This document shows positions 33,851 through 45,200 of a DNA stretch of 64,000 nucleotides, in pieces (position 1 is the stretch's first letter; the number at the start of each line of letters is the position of its first letter). Source of the DNA: Cephalopachus bancanus (lineage: Eukaryota > Chordata > Mammalia > Primates > Tarsiidae); contig JAPVLO010000083.1 of the NCBI GenBank assembly GCA_027257055.1, positions 5,626,001 through 5,690,000 on the forward strand, given 5' to 3'. Under the pieces are notes generated by a model that saw nothing but the letters and a program-made list of their open reading frames with translations, was not told the origin of the DNA and did not search any database. Both the position numbers and the translations under genes were made by a program.

Positions 33851-36800
33851 ATGACAGGGATCAACTCTTGCATTTCAAATATTAGCCTAAATGTGAATGG
33901 ACTAAATGCAACACTGAAAAGACATAGAATGGCAAAATGGATAAAATATCATCAGGCAACAATCTATTGCCTTCAAGATACTCACCTCACTAGAAAGGAC
34001 ACTGACAGACTCAAAGTAAGAGGATGGGAAGCAAACTTTCAGTGAACAGAATACAAAAGAAAGGAGGACTAGCGATCTTAATTTCAGACAAAATACCCTT
34101 CAAGCTATTAAGAATCAAAAAAGATACAGAAGGCCACTACATAATGATAAAAGGCTCAATCCATCAACAAGAAATATCTATCCTAAACATATATGCACCC
34201 AACATAGGTGCGCCAACTTTTATAAAGCAACTTCTAGGAAAACTAAAGAAAGATATTGACTCAACACCATCATAACTGGGGACTTTAATACCCCACTCAC
34301 AATCCTAGATAGATCATCAGGACAAAAAATCAGCAAGGAGATCTGAAAGCTCAATGTGACTTTGGACCATAAGGACTTAATTGACACCTACAGAACACTC
34401 TATCCAAAGGCCACAGAATATACATTCTACTCATCACCACATGGAATGTATTCTAAGATCAACCACGTAAATGGCCATAAATCAAGCATAAGCAAATTTA
34501 AAAGGACTGAAATTCTACCATGCACCTTCTCAGACCACAGTGGAATAAAAATAAACATCGATTCCAACAAAGCCCCCCCAAAACCCACAGAGACATGGAC
34601 ACTAAACAGTATGATGCTAAACAACTCCTGGGACAATGATGAAATCAAAACAGAGATCAAAAGATACCTGGAAACAAATGAAAATGAAGAAACATCTTAC
34701 CAAAATCTCTGGGATGCCTTAAAAGCTGTAATAAGAGGGGAATTTATATTTCTACAAACACACATGAGGAAAATGGAAGGAACAGAAATTAACAACCTAA
34801 CAAGCCACCTAAAGAAGCTGGAAAAGCAAGATCACAAAAACCCTAATTTCAGCAGAAGAATCCAGATCACCAAAATAAAAGCCCAAATCAAGGACATAGA
34901 AGACAAAAAGATAATAGAAAAAATCAATGAAACAAAAAGCTGGTTCTTCGAAAGAATAAATAAGATCGATGGTCCCCTAGCTGGACTGACCAAGAAAAAA
35001 CGAGAAAAAAACCAAATAAGCACAATCAGAAACACAAAAGATGAAGTCACACCTGACCCTGAAGAAATACAAAAGATCATTAGAGACTACTACGTACACT
35101 TGTATGGAAACAAATTGAAAACCTTAAGGAAATGGAGAACTTTCTGACATCACACACCCTACCTAAGTTGGAACAAAAAGAAATTGAGACCCTAAACAAA
35201 CCAATAACAATCAAGGAAATTGACTATGTTATAAGAAAACTTCCTACAAAAAAAAGTCCTGGACCAGATGGCTTTCCAGCAGAATTCTACAAGACATTTA
35301 AGGAGGAGCTGATACCAATCCTACTGAAGGTATTCCAGGCAATTGAAAAAGATGGAACACTTCCCAAATCATTTTACGAAGCCAACATCACATTGATACC
35401 CAAGCCAGGTAAAGATCCAACAAAGAAAGAGAACTACAGGCCAATATCGTTGATGAACATAGATGCTAAAATTCTCAACAAGATCCTAGCAAACCGAATT
35501 CAGCAATACATCTCAAAAATCATCCATCATGACCAAATAGGCTTCATTCCTGGGATGCAAATCTGGTTTAACATTCGTAAAACCATAAATGTAATTAAAT
35601 ACATCAACAGATGTCAAAAAAACCCCACATGATTATATCATTAGATGCAGAAAAAACTTTTGATAAAATCCAGCACCCCTTCTTGATAAAAACCCTTGAA
35701 CATCTAGGCATATGGGGAACATACCTCAAAATAGTAAAAGCCATCTACGAGAAACCCACAGCGAGCATACTCCTAAATGGACAAAAATTGGAACCATTTC
35801 CCCTGAAAACTGGAACAAGACAAGGATGCCCACTCTCACCCCTCCTGTTCAACATAGTATTGGAAGTCCTGGCTCAAGGAATCAGAGAAGAGGAGGAAAT
35901 CTGGGTTATCCATATAGGAAAAGAGGAAGTCAAGTTATCTCTCTTTGCAGATGATATTATTGTGCACCTTGAAAACCCAAGAGAATCTGTCAAAAACCTC
36001 CTTACACTGATAAAGGCCTTTGGCAAAGTCTCAGGATATAAAATAAAGTACAAAAGACAATCGCATTTCTCCACACCAATAATAAACAAACAGAACCCCC
36101 CCCAAACCACAATTCCATTCACAACAGCCACAAAAAAATGAAATACCTTGGCATCTTCCTACCAGAGATGTGAAAGACCTTTACAATGAAAATTACAAAA
36201 CACTGCTCAGAGAAATCAAAGATGACACAAACAAGTGGAAAAATATCCCATGCTCTTGGATTGGAAGAATCAACATTGTGAAGATGTCCATCTTACCTAA
36301 GGTAATCTACAAATTCAATGCAATTCCCATCAAATTACCAGCAACATTCTTCTCAGACCTAGAAAAGACAACACAGGAATTCATATGGAAACACAAACGT
36401 CCAAGAATAGCCAGAACAATCCTCAGCAAAAGAAACAAAGCAGGTGGTATCACATTACCAGACTTCAAACTTTACTATAAAGCTACAATCATCAAAACAG
36501 CTTGGTATTGGTATAGGAACAAGCATATAGATCAATGGAATAGAATTGAGATTCCAGAAGCAAAACCTCAATTTGTCAACCAACTCATCTTCGACAAGGC
36601 CTCCACCAACTACCACTGGGGAAATGAGAACCTATTCAGTAAATGGTGCTGGGAAAACTGACTGACCACATGCAGAAAATTGAACAGGACCCCTATCTAT
36701 CCCCATGCACAAAGATTAACTCCAAATGGATCAGAGACTTAAATGTAAAACCTCAAACCATAAGAACCTTAGAAAATGAAGGACATACCCTCATGGAAAT

Positions 36801-37662
36801 CGGAACTGGCATCCAATTCCTGAACAAAACCCAAAACCCACAGGTCATAAGAGAGAAGATAGACAAGTTTAATCTTTGACAGATTAATCTGACAAGCTTC
36901 TGCAAGGCCAAAGAAACCATCAAGAGAGCAGGGAGACAGCCTACAGACTGGGAAAAAATATTTGCCAACACCAGGTCTGAAAAAGGCTTAACATCCTGGA
37001 TCTACAAGGAACTAAAACGTGCTGAAAAGAAAAAAACAAACAACCCCATTATAAAGTGGGCAAAAGATATGAACAGACACTTCACAAAAGAGGACATACG
37101 AGCAGCCAACAAACACATGAAGAAATGCTCAACCTCACTTATCATCAGGGAGATGCAAATCAAAACCACACTGAGATATCACCTAACTCCAGTTAGAATG
37201 GCAATTATCAACAACTGAAAAAATAACAGCTGCTGGAGAGGGTGTGGTAAAAAGGGAACACTTCTACGCTGTTGGTGGGAGTGTAAACTAGTGCAACCTC
37301 TGTGGAAAGCAGTGTGGCGATTCCTAAAAGCTCTAAATATCAACCTCCTATATGACCCCGCAATCCCCCTACTGGGAATGTACCCTGAAGAACTCAAATC
37401 ACTCTATCAAAAAGATACCTGCATACGTATGTTTATCGCAGCGTTGTTCACAATAGCAAGAACCTGGAACCAACCATGCTGTCCATCAAAAGAGGACTAG
37501 ATTAAAAAAATGTGGTAAATATACACGATGGAATACTACGCAGCCATAGAAAAGAACAAAATCATGAATTTTCCAGCAACCTGGATGAAACTAGAGTCTA
37601 TAATACTGAGTGACCTCTCACAGAAACAAGGATCCGAGTATCACATGTTCTCGCTTATATAA
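33851..37662 (+). pseudogene. L1-C ORF2 (endonuclease and reverse transcriptase), broken
   Basis: ORF2p nicks target DNA and copies L1 RNA. The ATG at 33851 begins MTGINSCISNISLNVNGLNA. The endonuclease motif reads CLQDTHLT, with Asp in place of the usual catalytic-site Glu of QETH. A single-base loss near 34268 removes the frame before GDFNTPL. The reverse transcriptase shows [55 protein letters not shown] and [13 protein letters not shown] (FADD at about 35948). The C-terminal region has KAVWRFLKALNINLLYDPAI and '[23 protein letters not shown]' followed by a stop at 37498. The span of 3.8 kb is the normal length (about 1270 codons). Confidence 0.95.
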
Positions 37663-37883
37663 TGGACCTTGAACATCCAATGTAATAGTATAAGAAAATG
37701 ACTGACGGTACTGGGAAACTATGGGGGGAAGGAGGATGGGATTAACAGTAGCAAATATCTATCTGGGGAAGGGGAAACACCTCTTTTCAACAGGGTGCCT
37801 GAATGAAATGTAATTGTACACCTAACCCTTAGCTGTACCCCACAAAACCATGATAAAAAAATTGATTAAAAAAAATGTTCTGG

Positions 37884-39592
37884 GTGATGCTCAGCAAGAT
37901 GGCGGTGGGACAAGCCGAACTGTGATGATCTTCACAAAAGGTGGCTCCTGAAGGCAGTTCTACATGCCCCTGCAGCTGCCGCCTACAAGGGTGGGGGGTG
38001 GCTGCTACAGCCAGTCCCATGCGGCAAATAAACTTCCTCGAATTATGACCTCCACAAGGGACTACTGCTGTTTGCTACCAGATGCTGAACAACTGCTCAT
38101 GCTGCGGCTCTTGGCTCTGACCCCAGGGTATTCCCAGCTCCCTCCCCTACCCCAAGCTGCCAGCAGCACACCAAATGTGGTAGCCAGCCATATCACTGGT
38201 TCCTAGTGCCTGATGCTGGGCACACATCATCGCCTGTCATAGTGGATCATCTATGGACCCAGATGTGTGGTGAGAAAGGAAGAGTCGAGAGAAAGGATTG
38301 GCGGAAGAGGAGCCACCCACCACAGTCATTTTCCAGATAGAGATTTGTGTTGCTCCACCCATCTCTGAGCAGGCTCCACCTTGTTTCTAAGGTAACCTCG
38401 CCAAAACAGGAGACAGAAGCCCCTTCTCTAGCTGAATCAGACACAGACAACTCAGTCCTCAGGCAGCAAGGCAGCAAGCCAAGGGAACCGACCATCTATG
38501 AGTAAATCTATCTGCCTGTAATGAGAGGAAAGGAGAGGGGCTAGAGATCAGAGCTGAAGAGACTTTAGACACGCAGGAAAGACTCCAGAGCTAGTCTAGT
38601 TTCCTCTTTTGATTTTATTGTTTTGACTATTTGTTTTGATCACTTTTGTTCACTTTTTGATTTAGACTACCTGCTTGTGTTGGGGAAAAACACATCGAAA
38701 GGCATGATTTTATTGGACTGTCTTTGTGTGATTACTTAGGGAATTTTGTTTGTTTTTTACTCTTTTCTGGCCTTGTGTCTCTTTTCATTCGTTAATTGGT
38801 ATGTATGTCTGTTTTCCCTCTTACTTTTTTCTCTCTCCAACTTCCTCTTGACCCCCCCTTGTTCCATTATTTTTCTTACCTCCTTTTGTTCCAGGAGGAA
38901 CCTAAACCCCACTGCATGAACAGATTGTAAGGCAGTGGGAAGTGTGTTGCAGTGTGCCCATGCACCTGTAGGTGGATACTGGGATCTGCGGATAGATTCT
39001 GAATCACAGCTTCCCCCTCAATTAAACCTTAAAACTGCAAAAAGTACAGTCCTCAACCCAAAAGTGAGTTTGAACTCACGTTCGTTCAAAAGTGAACAAA
39101 GTCAGGGGACCCTCATAAGGAAGAACAGGAGGTAGAACAAAAAGAAGTAAAAGCAACCCCACCTTCCCTGAAAAACAAAATTAAAGAAGAGGAGGGAAAG
39201 AAGGAGAGAAAAATTTACACAAATAAAGAAAAACCAAAAGAAGAATATGGATCTCTCACAGATCCCTGGGAGGTCAGACACTGAGAAAACTGACTTCGAA
39301 ATGCAAACAAAGAAGGGCCCCCAGAATGACTGGTCTCAAACTACAAACCCAGATATCAAGACATTAATGGAGAGATTAAAAAGAATTGAGGAAAGACAAG
39401 AGGAAACTAGGAAGGAGTTGATAACTGACATAACAGTAGTAAAGAATACTGTGAATGAAATAAACAACAAACTGATAAGCACGGAAAGCAGAGTTAGCCA
39501 AGCAGAAGAAAGAATCTCAGAGCTTGAGGACCAAAATATAGAACTAACCCAAATGTCAAAAACATAGAAAAGAAGCTTAAGAAGACAGAATA
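37884..39592 (+). mobile_element. L1-B, 3'-truncated L1 (5'UTR plus ORF1 N-half)
   Basis: Starts GTGATGCTCAGCAAGATGGC, a variant of the L1-C/D start, and runs 1.7 kb to the middle of ORF1, where ACAGAATAAAAA gives way to the target ATGTTCTG. It is bounded by target copies at 37871-37882 and 39593-39604, so it is an integrated unit missing ORF2. This differs from the usual 5'-truncated L1. Its first 500 bp resemble L1-A, while its later UTR and ORF1 resemble L1-C/D. Premature polyadenylation or internal priming at the A-rich ORF1 site could explain the end. Confidence 0.85.
39223..39592 (+). pseudogene. L1-B ORF1 N-terminal half
   Basis: The ancestral ATG is ATA at 39223; the first ATG in frame is 39247. 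The frame reads PGRSDTEKTDFEMQTKKGPQ, then NPDIKTLMERLKRIEERQEE (no stop at codon 53, unlike L1-C and L1-D) and 'ISELEDQNIELTQMSKT' with a stop at 39565 after a small deletion. Only the N-terminal region and coiled coil are present; RRM and CTD are absent because the element ends here. Confidence 0.88.
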
Positions 39593-39630
39593 AAAAATGT
39601 TCTGACTGTTTGTTAGTTAGTTCATCTATT

Positions 39631-39917
39631 TTTTTTTTTTTTTGAGTTGGAGTCTCACTCTGTCAGCCAGACTGGATTGCAGTGGACTCCCGGCCACCAC
39701 AGCCTTGACCTGCCGGGCTCTGGTGGTCCTTCCACCTCAGCCTTCCCAGTAGCCGGAATTACAGGTGTGCGCTATCATGCCTGGCTGATTTTTGATTTAT
39801 TGTAGAGATGAGGTCTTGCCAAGTTCCTCAGGTGGGTTTCAAACCTGCAGGCTCAGGCAATTCACTCACTTCAGCCTCCCAAGGTGTGGGGTTACAGGCT
39901 GAGCCACCGAGCCTGGC
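39631..39917 (-). mobile_element. Alu SINE, reverse orientation, in L1-A 5'UTR
   Basis: Poly(T), then GAGTTGGAGTCTCACTCTGT, and the end CACCGAGCCTGGC are clear. Target duplication TTAGTTCATCTATTTTT lies on both sides (from about 39618 and from 39919). It is somewhat diverged but complete in both monomers. Confidence 0.94.
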
Positions 39918-40682
39918 TTAGTTCATCTATTTTTAAAATACTTTTTCTTTGTGCATGAATGTGTATGTGAGACTTTGACCTACATTCCCTCCTAAAATTT
40001 ATTTTTTTCTCTTTTCTTTCCCCATTCCTTTATGCTTTTATTTGTCATTCTCTGTTTATGTGTGTATGTGAGTGATTGAGAACTCATCTTTTGATTTTTG
40101 TTGTTGGTTTTTGTCTTTAGTTCTTCTGGGTTTTTTAATACCATTTTTTATAATTTAAGGGGTGTGTCAATACATGTGTGACGGTTCCACCTGAAACCCC
40201 CCCCCTTTTCTCTCTTTTTTCTTATTCTCCCCCCTTTGGTCTTTTTGTCTTTCTTCTCTATTCACTTTGTGCTAGGCATGTATGTGTGTGTTTAGTTTTC
40301 TCGGGTTTTTCTGTTGTTGTGGTTTGTTTTGTCTTGCTTTGCAGTTATTGCAGATTGTTTTGTAGTGTGGGTTGGGTTTCTGCTTTGCATGATCATACAG
40401 AGTGGTGGTGGGGAGTGGATCTCAAGGAAAAAATACCACAATAAGTGAACATTTTAATTTGCAAGTAGCATCTGACTCTTAGCACCTAATCCCCTACTTT
40501 ATTCAGATTTCAAACATTACAAGAGACAGCAAAGCTTTCCATCCACCATCCTATTTCAAAATAGAACAAATCCAGAGCCCAGATCAGGGGAGAATAGAGG
40601 ACTGAGAAAACTTCAGAAAGGAAAGCCTCTTCCACTGACACTGAATAATGGAACTAAAGAAAAAAAAAGAGATCTGTCACAA

Positions 40683-41672
40683 ATGAGGAAAAGTCAAAGA
40701 AAGATGTCATGCGATTCCAAATCTACCAAACACAAAACTCCTGAGAAATCAGACCTTGGTACCCAAACAATGGAAGTCACCAATTACTGGCCCCAAAATA
40801 TGACAGCAATCAGGGAATGGTTGGAAAGAGTGAATAAGACTCAATAAAGACAAGATGCAACACTGAAAGAACTTGTAAGAGAGATTCTGGCAATAAAAAA
40901 TTTCATCCAGGAAATAAATAACAAGATGACAATCATGGAAAGCAGAATTAATCTAGCCAAAGAAAGAATCCCAGAACTTGAAGACCAGAACATGGAGTAA
41001 ACCCGGTCAGTAAACATAGAAAGAAGACTCAGAAAGAAAGAACAAAGCCTACAAGTGATGTGCAATTATAACAAGAAGCCAAACCTATACCTGATTAGTA
41101 TCCCAGAAGAAGAAAGGGAATATGAGAACAACTTGGAACAAGTATTCCAGGAGGTAATCCAAGAAAACTTTTCCCATCTCACCAAAAATGTGACCAACCA
41201 AGCACAAGAGATACAGAGAACCCTCGCAAGACATCAAATGAGAAGACCAACCCATAGACACATGGTAATTCACCTACACAACATTGGCACAAAAGAAAAA
41301 GTTCTAAAGACAGCAAGAGAGAAAGGTTAGACTACCTACCAGGGAAAACCAAACAGACTAACAGCAAACCTATTGGCAGAAACACTACAAGCAAGAAGGG
41401 ACTGGAGACCTACATTCGAAGTCCTCAAAGAAAAGCAATTTCAACCAAGAATTTCCTATCCAGACAAGCTCAGTTTCATCAGTGATGGAGAATTAAAATC
41501 TTTCCCAGACATCCAATCCCTAAGAGATTATGCAGCTTCCAGACCAGCTCTACAGGAGATACTTAAAAAGGTATTAAGCACAGAAGAAAGAAAAAAAAGA
41601 ATGGCCACACACTTCCCAAGAGAACAGCAGAGGACAGAATCAACAGAGAATACAGCGCACCAAGAAACTTGA
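40683..41672 (+). pseudogene. L1-A ORF1, full length with three in-frame stops
   Basis: The 330-codon frame from ATG 40683 starts MRKSQRKMSCDSKSTKHKTP and includes GTQTMEVTNYWPQN, parallel to the N-terminus of L1-D ORF1. In-frame stops are TAA 40845, TAA 40998 and TAG 41328, with no net frameshift. The RRM region is KKPNLYLISIPEEEREYENN with VFQEVIQENFSHLTKNVTNQ. The C-terminal domain has LQARRDWRPTFEVLKEKQFQ and PRISYPDKLSFISDGELKSF. The end HQET is followed by TGA at 41670. The clean frame suggests a protein-coding past and loss mainly by point mutation. Confidence 0.94.
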
Positions 41673-41744
41673 AAACACATGCATACATTAACCAGAAAGC
41701 CAAAAGAAAACAAGCAAACAAAGAAAAAACTTTGTAAAAACCTC

Positions 41745-44700
41745 ATGACAGGGTAAGCAATCATATTCCAATAATCAGCCTGAATGTGAATGGACTAAAT
41801 GCACCACTGAAAAAACACAGATTGGCGAACTGGATAAGAAACCATGACCCAATTATTTTTTGCATCCAGGAGACTCATCTCATTACAAGGGATGTACACA
41901 GACTCAAAGTTAAAGGGTGGGAAATGAATTTCCATACAAATGGATCACAAAAGAATGCAGGAGTTGTGATCTTAGTATCAGACAAAACAACCAGTAAGCT
42001 AACAAAAATTTAAAAAGATGCAAAAGGACATTACATAATGATCAAAAGTTCAATTCATCAGCAAGAAATATCCATCCTAAATATATATGCACCTGACACA
42101 GGAGCACTAGCATTTATAAAGAAACTATTAAATAAAATTTAAAAAGATATTGACTCTAACACTATTATGGCAGGGGACTTGAATACCCCACTGACAGCCC
42201 TAGATTGATCATTGAGGCAAAAAATCAACAAGGAGATCCAGAATCTAAACTTTATACTTGGCCAAATGGACTTAGTAGATACCTACAGATTATTCCACCC
42301 AACAACCACATAATATACATTCTACTCATCACCACATGGAACATACCCCAAGATTGATCACATCCTTGGCTATAAATCAAGCATAAACAAGTTTCATAAA
42401 GTTGAAATCTTGCCATGCCCATTTTCAGACCACAGTGGAATAAAAATAAATATCAACAGCAACAACATTTCCCCAAAGCACACAAAGACATGGACACTAA
42501 AGCATGATGCTGAACAATGAATGGGTCAACACTGAAATCAGAGAAGAAATAGAAAGTTTTCTGGAAACAAATGAAAATGAAGAAACTTCTTACCAAAACC
42601 TCAGGGAAGCCATGAAAAAAGTTCTAGGAGGGGAATTTATATCTCTATGAGCACACATCAAGACAACGGAAAGATCGCAAGTGGATAGCTTAACAAATCA
42701 CCTAAGGGACCTGGAAAGAGAACAACACCATAACCCCAAATTTAGCAGAAGAATCCAAATCACCAAAATAAGAGCCTAAACACAGGACATGGAAGACAAA
42801 AATATTATAGAAAACATCAACAAAACAAAAAGCTGGTTCTTTGAAACAATTAACAAGATTGATGGGCTTCTTGCCAGAATGAACAAGAATAAGAGAGAAA
42901 AAGCCCAAATAAACACAATCAGAAATGCAAAAGATCAAATCACAACTGACCCTGAAGAAATACAAAGAATTATCAGAGATTACTATGTACACCTATATAG
43001 AAACAAACTTGATAACCTAGATTAAATGGAGGACTTTTTGATATCACATAACCTCCCCTTGTTAAAACAAGAAGACATTGAGTCCCTAAATAGACCAATA
43101 ACAATCCAGAAAATTGACTCTGTCATAAAAAACTATGTACCAGAAAAAGCCCTGGACCGGATGACTTTCCAACAGAATTCTATAAAATGTAAAAGGAGGA
43201 ACTGATACCAATTCTATTGAAAGTATTCCAGGCAATTGAGAAAGATGGAATTCTCCCCAAATCATTTTACAAAGCTATCATCACACTGATGCCCAAACTG
43301 GGTAACAATCCAACAAAGAAACAGAACTACAGGCCAATATCCATTACGAACATAGATGCAAAAGTCCTCAACAAGATTCGAGCAAATCAATCCAAAAACA
43401 CATCTCAAAAATCATGCACCATGACCAAGTAGGCTTCATTGCCAGGATGCAGGACTGGTTCTACATTTGCAAGACCATAAATGTCATTAAATACACCAAC
43501 AGATGTAAAAACAAGAACTACATGATTTTCTCATTAGATGCAGATAAAGTTTTTGATAATATCCAGGATCCCTTCTTGATAAAAACCTTCGAATACGTAG
43601 GTATACAAGGAACATACCTCAAAATAGTGAGCACCATCTACGACAAACCCACAGCTAACATGTTGCTAAATGGACAGAAACTGGAAACATTTCTTCTGAA
43701 AACTGGAACAAGACAAGGCTGCCCACTCTCACCCATCTTGTTCAATATTGTGTTGGAAGTCCTACCTCAAGCAATTAGACAAGAGAAGGAAATCAGGGAT
43801 ATCCAAATAGGAAAAGAGGAAGTCAAGTTATCCCTCTTTGCTGATGATATGATCCTATACCTTGAAAATACAAGAAAATCTCTCAAATCTGCTTGCACTG
43901 ATAAAGAACTTTGGCAAAGTCACAGGGTACAGAATAGATATGCAACAGACAGTTGCATTCCTATACACCAACAAAAAGCAGGCAGAGACCCAAATAAAAA
44001 ACACAGTCTTATTCACAATAGCCACCCCCAAAATGTAATACCTTGGTAACTTACAAACCAGAGAAGTGAAAGACCTTTACAATGAGAGTTACAAAACACT
44101 GGTCAAAGAAATCCCAGAAGACACAAATGGAAAAATATGTCATGCTCATGGATAGGAAGAATCAACATTGTTAAAATGTCATTCTGCCAAAGGAAATCCA
44201 CAGATTCAACACAATACCCATTAAGCTACCAATATAATTCTTCTCAGACCTGGAAACGACAATACAGAAGTTCATATGGAAACATAAATGGCCATGAATA
44301 GCCAAAACAATCCTTAGCAAAAGAAACAAAGTAGGAGGTATCACACTTCCACACTTCAAACTTTATTATAAGGCTACAGTAATCAAAACAGCCTGGTATT
44401 GGTACTCGAACAGGCACATAGACTGATGGAACAGGATAGAGATTTCAGAAGCAAAGCCTCAATTCCTCAACCAACTTATCTTTGACAAAGCCTCCAACAA
44501 CAACCACTGGGGAGAGGAGAACCTATTCAGTAAATGGTACCGGGAAAACTGGCTGACCACATACAGAAGATTGAAACAGGCCCCCTACCTATCACCATAC
44601 ACAAAAATTAACTCTAAATGGATCAAAGACCTAAACGTAAAACCTCAAACTATAAGAATCCTAGAAAATGCATGAGACATCCTTAGGAAAATTGGAATTG

Positions 44701-44953
44701 GGAACCAATTCCTATTCAGAACCCTAAAGTCCAATACCTTAAGAAATAAGTAGACAAGTGGGACCTCATCAAATTAATGAGCTCTGTAAAGCAAAAGAAC
44801 CCATCAAGAGAGCAGGGTGACAGCCCACAGAATGGAAAAAGTATTTGCCAACTGTATACCTGACAAACTTTAACATCTAGGATCTATAAGGAACTCAAAT
44901 GTGCTGAAAGGAAAAAAAAAAACAAAACAACTCCTTTAAAAAGTGGACAAAAG
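41745..44953 (+). pseudogene. L1-A ORF2, interrupted by L1-D (continues at 51822)
   Basis: ATG 41745 opens MTG then TAA. The endonuclease text is LNVNGLNAPLKKHRLANWIR with FCIQETHLITRDVHRLKVKG, retaining [24 protein letters not shown] and [18 protein letters not shown] text precede the reverse transcriptase. The core carries [40 protein letters not shown] and [13 protein letters not shown], so FADD is intact. Several frameshifts are present, for example near 43130 and 43890. The remaining C-terminal end is found after L1-D at 51822-52415. Confidence 0.93.
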
Positions 44954-45113
44954 GACTTCCGGCAAAGTGGTGATGGGCTGGCAGGGTCTGTGAAACCCTC
45001 TGCGAAAGAGAACACCCATAAAGACCCTAACTCTCTCACAGGGGCTACAGATCCCATCTTCTGCTGCCTGCTCTTCACAGGAAGCTCAGCTGCCACTGTC
45101 ACTGCCATGAACC

Positions 45114-45200
45114 GGGCTGCTCCTGCAGTCGCCGCGGTGGGACTGGGCTGCTCCTGCAGTCACTGTGGCGGGACTGGGCTGCTCCTGCAGTCGCGATACC
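45114..45200 (+). repeat. 31-bp tandem repeat in L1-D 5'UTR
   Basis: GGGCTGCTCCTGCAGTC recurs at 45114, 45145 and 45176, a strict 31-bp period, with linkers GCCGCGGTGGGACT and ACTGTGGCGGGACT. L1-C has only a loosely related CTGCAGCC-rich section at the same place, so the expansion looks specific to the L1-D line. Confidence 0.92.

Larger units (their letters stand above)
31494..37870 (+). mobile_element. L1-C, near full-length L1 (6.4 kb)
   Basis: Begins GGGACTTCTGGCAAGATGGC, the start motif shared with L1-D, and ends CCACAAAACCATGATAAAAA plus a short A tail. Target copies AAAAATGTTCTGG lie at 31481-31493 and 37871-37883. Order: a 1.3 kb 5'UTR with a CTGCAGCC-rich section (31640-31740), ORF1, a 72-bp spacer, ORF2 and a 200-bp 3'UTR. 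It belongs to the L1-D subfamily. Stops and small indels in both ORFs make it inactive. The target lies at a TTTAAAAA context that suits the L1 endonuclease. Confidence 0.96.
39605..44953 (+). mobile_element. L1-A, part 2 of 3: second half of 5'UTR, ORF1, most of ORF2
   Basis: After the third copy of the target, the L1-A 5'UTR resumes: GACTGTTTGTTAGTTAGTTC, then (after an Alu) 'TGTGCATGAATGTGTATGTGAG', which aligns with the reverse complement of 62230-62300 in L1-E. ORF1 and ORF2 follow. At 44938-44953 (AAAAAGTGGACAAAAG) the element is cut by L1-D and resumes at 51822. Confidence 0.9.
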
